This document shows, one piece after another, positions 58,667 to 64,000 of a stretch of DNA of 64,000 nucleotides (positions are counted from its first letter, which is position 1; every line of letters starts with the position of its first letter). Position numbers and translations under genes: made by a program. The DNA is from Brassica napus (Eukaryota > Streptophyta > Magnoliopsida > Brassicales > Brassicaceae): the NCBI RefSeq assembly GCF_020379485.1, contig NC_063439.1, positions 22,754,098 through 22,818,097 on the forward strand. Direction: 5' to 3'. The notes beneath the pieces are model-generated. The model made no database searches and had not been told where the DNA came from. It was given only the letters and a program-made list of their open reading frames with translations.

Positions 58667-61446
58667 CTAGATTTTTTAACCGCGCTACGCGCGGATAAGA
58701 TATTATATGTATTTACCAATTCTAAAAAATAATGTATAATATTGTATTATATTATTTAAAAAATAGAAAATAAGACTACATAACATAAATATATTTTTTA
58801 TATTTTCTTTGTGGAAATCATTATGTTGTTTGATTGTTGTACTTAATTCACATATTTGCATAGATATTTGTGATAGATGAATAACTATATTTTTATTATC
58901 AGTAAATAATATATATTTATTATATAATATAAGAAAAATAGAATTATTTACTTTTTAACAAACTTGTCTCATGTTGGGGACTCGGTTATAGACATATCAT
59001 ATTCGAATGAAACATTTTTACACTTATCAATCTTCTTAACAATCAAGAAACAAATCTGAATATCAAAACAATATCTCATACGATCTCTTTGTGGAATAAC
59101 TGCTCTGAAAAAATTGAATTTATGCATAAAAAAGGATTGGAAATGGATGTGCATATGTGTTATCTAAGTCAGCTTTACAAAAAACTATTTATAGTTCATA
59201 TATCATTTATGTCCATCCTATTTTTTTTTCCATCATTTCTTAAACATCTTGAAATAAGTAATGCTAATTAATAATAAACTTTTTGCTCACAAAATAAAAA
59301 TCAAATTTGTCTAATTATCGCTTAATTTGTCTAACTGATATATGTATTTCTCAATTCTAAAAAAATAATGTATAATATTGTATTACATTATTTAAAAAAT
59401 ATAAAATATGACTACATAACATAAATATATGATGACAAAAAAAAACATAAATATATTTTTTAAATTTTCTTTGTGGAAATCATTATGTTGTTTGATTGTT
59501 GTACTTGATTCACATATTTGCATAGATATTTGTGATCGATGAATAACTATATTTTTATTATCAGTAAATAATATATATTGATTATATAATATAAGAAAAA
59601 TAAAATTATTTACTTTTTAAACAAACTTGTCTCATGTTGGAGACTCGGTTATAGACATATCATATACGAAGGAGACATTTTTACAGTTATCAATGTTCTT
59701 AACATTGAAAAAACAAATCTACATATCAAAACAATATCTCATACGATTTATTTGTGGAATAACTACTCTGAAGAAATTGAATTTAGGCATCAAAAAGGAC
59801 TGAAAATGGATGTGCAGATATGTTATCTAAGTCTGCTTCACAAAGTACTATTCATAGTTCATATATCATTAATGTCCATTCTACTTTTTGTCCACCATTT
59901 CTTAAACATCTTGAAATAACTGATGCTAATTAATAATAAACTTTTTGCTGAAAAAAAATCAAATTTGTCTAATTATCGCTTAAATATTTTATTAATATGG
60001 TCTAAGAAGCTTTTAAGTGATATCATAGTTTAATTTATTAGTTTTTTTGTTAATTTTTAGAGGTTCCATATTAAGCTTCTATTTCTTTCACGGAATTGAT
60101 ATATATATATATATATATATATATCATAAAAATTACCATCAAATCAGTTTTACTTATTTATTATTTTGTTTTAACGAAAATACACTTTTTAAATAATTTA
60201 ATTTAAAATAAAATTATATATTAATTTGCTGTATTTTAACAATTTCATTGATTTAATTAATTTGCTTTGGTGGATAACTTAAAAAGTTTTCATATGAATC
60301 AGGGAAAGCAAGCTTATGTTGTTATATTATATTTATTTTGTGTATATAGAATCTATATATAATGCTAGTGTAATAAAGAAAGAACATTATTTTTTTGTAA
60401 CTTCAAAAAGATACATTATAACAATTTAAAATGAATCAAAATTGAATAAAATGGTAATTAAATATTTGTAAATCTAATTGTTTAGTTGGATTCTCATGAA
60501 AAAAAAAATCGATTGGTTAAACAAATGTTTCAAAATTTGTTGTGGTATTGTTTTGTCTATAAATTATAAAATTTATTGAATTAATATATTTAATTATTGC
60601 ATCCTTAAATAATATTTTATTAAGACATTAGAAAAATATGTTTTGAGTTGTTTTGTCAAATTGTACAAAAATCTATGCTTTTTCATATTTGTAACTTCAA
60701 AAAGATACATTATGACAATTTGAAATTAATCAAAATTGAATAAAATGGTAATTAAATATTTGTAAATCTAATTATTATTATTATCTTGTTTAGTTGGATT
60801 CTCATGAAAAAAAATCGATAGGTTAAACAAATATTTCAAAATTTGTTGTGTTATTGTTTTGTCTATAAATTACAAAATTTATTGAATTAATATATTTAAT
60901 TATTGCACCCTTAAATAATATTTTATTAAGACATTAGAGAAGTATGTTATGAGTTGTTTTGTCAAAATTTTACAAAAATCTATGCTTTTTCATATTTGTC
61001 ACGAAAATTAATATGTTAAACTTACTTTTACAAAATCTTAACTTTGTCACGAAAACAAAAATCTATGATTTTTCATATTTGTCAACGTTCTCACACTTTC
61101 TAAGAATATATTAGCTTAGTCACTTACTTATTTTTTTTTTACAAAACAAAGTATCGGAGTCTTGAAAGTTGAATTTATATTATTGTAAATGTACATAAGA
61201 GTTTGTGATTATATACTTAGTGATTTTTGTATATGTGTCCAAGAAAGTTTCAATGACTTAGTGGTAACTGTCCTATATATATACATACTAACCCGGGTTC
61301 GATTCTCACCTTCGCATTGTTTTTTTATTTTTTACGAAAAATAAATGAGATGACATGGCAATTTCGGGTTCTCTGATTGGTTGATTTTTCTATCCTATGT
61401 GGACACCCTCTCCATGGCTTATATCTCCCTTTTAGTATAGTATAGA
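58667..61446 (-). mobile_element. Non-autonomous Helitron, 2.8 kb, copy B (inverted)
   Basis: On the minus strand it starts TCTATACTATACTAAAAGG at 61446 after A and ends with CTAG (58667-58670) before T. The hairpin CCGCGC GTA GCGCGG lies at about 58680-58694. It is co-linear with copy A (8869-11662) over its whole length, with the same internal duplication of about 640 bp and the same tRNA-like segment (61250-61318). Small differences such as the shorter TA tract show independent drift. It is inverted relative to copy A, 50 kb apart. Confidence 0.9.
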
Positions 61447-62094
61447 TGTGGATAAGAAGTAAAATGGCAATCATGTCACCAAGTCTTTCATTACTTTAAA
61501 TGATTCTTTGCTTTCTCAAATTTATTTCAGAGAGTTGTATATACAACACGCATGTCTGCGTAGATTCGTAAAACGAGACTCGCAGCTAATAACTATATAG
61601 TATATTTATTTCCAACATTTGGTCAGCATTGGATGATGAAATAGAAATGAATACAAAACTGATTAGCATAGTGAAAGAGACCAACTAAATACAAATTGTT
61701 GGGCATAACAGAATGATCTTTGACCAAGATAGGATGATATCAGATAAATCGATTTACAATTGGACAACATTGGCTAAGCATAATTTATAGATTATGAAAT
61801 AGTTTATTACGCAATGCATGTATAGTTTATTAAGCAACGCATGTAACAGAGACACACAGTAAAGATAGGTGGCAAGTTTGGGTCAGTTTATGTCTACTTC
61901 CTGCCGCCGAATCCAAGTTCAAGTCTCACTATTTTATCCCAGTTTTTATTTCACCCTGACGTCATCAAAGATATAGTTATCAACCAAATTATTATTGATA
62001 TAGTACTAAACTAGGACTAGGAGCTCAAAATTTTACATGTTTGAACTTTCGGTGCATACCTACCAGCATTAACTCAGTTTTGATATAAATTATA
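61447..62094. other. Intergenic region right of Helitron copy B
   Basis: No gene recognised. A GTTCAAGTCTCAC phrase near 61918 resembles a tRNA B-box, but there is no A-box at the right spacing. Confidence 0.35.
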
Positions 62095-62303
62095 CGGTCA
62101 AACCTCTATAAATTAATAATATAAATTAATAATGTTGGGAGTACATCAAAACTATAATTTTTTTTATTAATTTATAGAGATATTAATTTATCGATATACT
62201 AATTGAACCAAAAACTCAATTTAGGACTATAAAATTATATTATTTTATAAAGATTTTTAGCGTATATTAATTTATAGAGTGTTAATTTAAAGAGGTTATG
62301 CTG
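62095..62303. mobile_element. Emigrant-like (Tc1/mariner) MITE
   Basis: 209 bp flanked by TA dinucleotides (62093-62094, 62304-62305). The ends CGGTCAAACCTCTATAAATT and, reversed, CAGCATAACCTCTTTAAATT resemble the Emigrant family end (AAACCTCTATAAATTAATA), and repeated ATAAATTAATA motifs lie inside. No ORF. Confidence 0.75.
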
Positions 62304-62660
62304 TAATTATCACAAAATGCCAATTAAGATTATTTCCAATGGTTCATTTTATTTTTCACTTTAAAATAAAGTAAATCTATAATAGAATCGTGATATATTT
62401 CAATGATACTCTATTTTAGAGTAGAATATAGAGTGATGAATAAAAAAACAACTTAATCTATATATACAGTAAACCAATTTTTTACTCTACTATATAGTGA
62501 AAATTAGAGTATCGGTATCGATAAAGCATTTTTACCCTTAACTCTATTTTAGAATGTAAAATATAGTGGACCTAGAGATGTCCTAAGTTAAGTGATGGTT
62601 TATACTTTATATCAACACAATATGGTTCAATCAAACTCTTTTCCGAAAACGCATCCATAA

Positions 62661-63235
62661 AGGCATCTCCAACATAACACAAAAATTTGATGGTCAGGAG
62701 TTAAATTATATTTTTCATCTCCAACCAACACACCAAAACAATAAGTATATTTATTTTTTATAACTTTTATTTTTGCTATTTTAATACATTAATTTTTTGT
62801 AATTGACTAATTATATTTATCACATTTAGTTTATATATATAAATTAAAATTTGATATTTTATTTTCTGTTTATTTGTATATGCTATTTTTCTTTTAGTAC
62901 TTAATTATTTATTTATTTAAAATATTAGTCAATATTAAAAAATAATATTAAAAATGAAAAGATTTTTATTTTGTTACGATTTAATGTAATTGATGATATT
63001 TATTTAATTATATTATTAATTAAAATATAAAAATAATATTTTATTGTTTTAGTAATGTGAAATAGAATGATATATTTAGGTTAATTATGAGTTAAAACAA
63101 TTTAATAAAACTAACTATCTATAATTAAATAAAATAATTAAATATATTATATTAGTTTTGGTGTGATGAATATTTGGTGTAATATTATTCATATTACACC
63201 AAATTTGGAGTTTTGGTGTTTCATTGAAGATGGTC
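62661..63235. mobile_element. PIF/Harbinger-like MITE
   Basis: TAA target repeats (62658-62660, 63236-63238) flank imperfect inverted ends AGGCATCTCC and GACCATCTTC (right end reversed), with CAAAAATTTG and CCAAAACTCC inside. A 12-bp stem hairpin (TTTGGTGTAATA, 7-nt loop, TATTACACCAAA) is near the right end. It is AT-rich without ORF. Confidence 0.55.
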
Positions 63236-63238
63236 TAA

Positions 63239-64000
63239 AAAAAATAGAGTACGGCTAGGGGGAAGCCAGTAAAAATTGTTATGATTTATATTAGCCTTAA
63301 CAATTTTTTCCTAACCAAATAAAATATTCCTTAACCAATTTTTCATATGCATCATTATAATTTGCAACTTTACACTGACTATTATATATATGTGCACCCA
63401 TTCCAAAATAGTTCTGATTTCGCCTCTGCCCCGATTAAGTGTAACTTATCTTCACTAATGTGTAAGTTACATTTACTAATGACTATGAGCTAATGAATAG
63501 TACAAGTCTACGCCCAGCTAACTAAAAGTTGTACACATGTTTAGTAGATTTGCACCGAATCTAAGAATTTAGATGATAATTGTTTGCATGGTTTTTGGAT
63601 TTTATTTTTTGGTTTTTAGATTTAGATTTTTAGATTTTATTTTTTGGTTTTTGGATTTTTATTTTTGATTTTGCTGTAGATTTTAGTTTTTTTTTTTCAA
63701 AACTTGAATGGTCATTCTAGATTCTGGTTTTGGTTTTTTTTTTTTTGTATATTATGGAATCTAAATTTTGATTAGTAATTTATTTAATTTTAAAGTTATT
63801 ATTATTTTTAAGAACTTCACTTATAAGTCAATTTCTTTTTAAACAAACTTAAATCACCAAAATAAATATCATTTACAATAAATAATACCAATATAACTCT
63901 TAACAATTATGTAAAATGTACATAAATTAATTTTAAATAAATAATTTTATTTTAATAAAAAAAATTTAAAAATGTTTTTATATAATATTTTAAAAAGTTT
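63239..64000. other. AT-rich end of window
   Basis: Contains a T-rich low-complexity array (TTTTTGGTTTTTAGATTTAG type, about 63585-63740). No gene recognised. Confidence 0.4.

Noticed and set aside
58969..59271. 60-aa ORFs conserved between Helitron copies (MWNNCSEEIEF type)
   Set aside because: Conservation is explained by recent copying of the element; no domain is recognised and the frame is not kept better than the rest.
61890..61940. Second tRNA-like or SINE head near GTTCAAGTCTC
   Set aside because: There is no A-box at the right spacing and no poly-A tail or target duplication.
62330..62600. Another MITE between the Emigrant-like and Harbinger-like elements
   Set aside because: Candidate ends (TTTCCAATGG and GAGATGTCC) do not form a clear inverted repeat or target duplication.

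Overview
This is a plant nuclear window, almost certainly from Brassica or a close Brassiceae relative. The evidence is AT-rich intergenic DNA, intron-containing genes with GT..AG junctions, dense Helitron, CACTA, hAT, MULE, Harbinger and Emigrant-like insertions, and a gene series that, from memory, matches Arabidopsis thaliana chromosome 5 around At5g27807-At5g27880. Read right to left, the series is MIR164C (about 58.3 kb), an L18p/L5e ribosomal protein (53.5 kb), a folate-receptor-like membrane protein (52 kb), PP1 phosphatase TOPP8 (49-51 kb), RPL18 (45-46 kb), an SR-like basic protein (43-44 kb), pectinesterase PME28 (34-36 kb) and a C2H2 zinc-finger protein (28-29 kb). Exon structures were resolved by hand for all the protein genes, and all read through cleanly.

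The left half (1-28 kb) is mostly repeats and gene remains. It holds a PPR gene broken by several frameshifts (0.2-1.9 kb), a hAT element with an 8-bp target duplication (4.2-4.9 kb), a three-unit tandem repeat of about 310 bp (5.3-6.15 kb), and several Helitrons. It also holds a Harbinger-type element carrying a long GA tract (11.9-12.9 kb), an LTR-like block (15.1-16.5 kb), a LINE remnant (16.7-17.5 kb), a miniature LTR retrotransposon flanked by two copies of a duplicated gene 5' end (17.6-21.4 kb), a DUF1685 pseudogene (24 kb), and a Helitron with an RNase H fragment and a long palindrome (24.5-26.2 kb). At 27.2-27.5 kb lies a tandem partner of the C2H2 gene that has lost its zinc finger.

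The right half keeps the conserved genes at low density. Between them are a CACTA element (30.5-33.3 kb) whose 5' end and flank are tandemly duplicated beside a 24-G run, a 4-kb Helitron carrying what looks like a spliced RAD21/cohesin gene fragment (37.5-41.6 kb), a MULE with a 9-bp target duplication (47.1-47.9 kb), and a 2.3-kb Helitron with an internal duplication (55.3-57.6 kb). A second, inverted copy of the 8.9-11.7 kb Helitron lies at 58.7-61.4 kb, about 140 bp upstream of the presumed MIR164C TATA box.

The conserved genes are housekeeping or developmental and do not form a pathway. What links them is shared ancestry of the block, later expanded by transposons. I found no bacterial-type system and no CRISPR array. 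The most informative observations are MIR164C with a Helitron in its upstream region, the zinc-finger-less C2H2 paralogue, the Helitron-captured RAD21-like exons, and the PP1 gene whose first intron is almost entirely tandem repeat.
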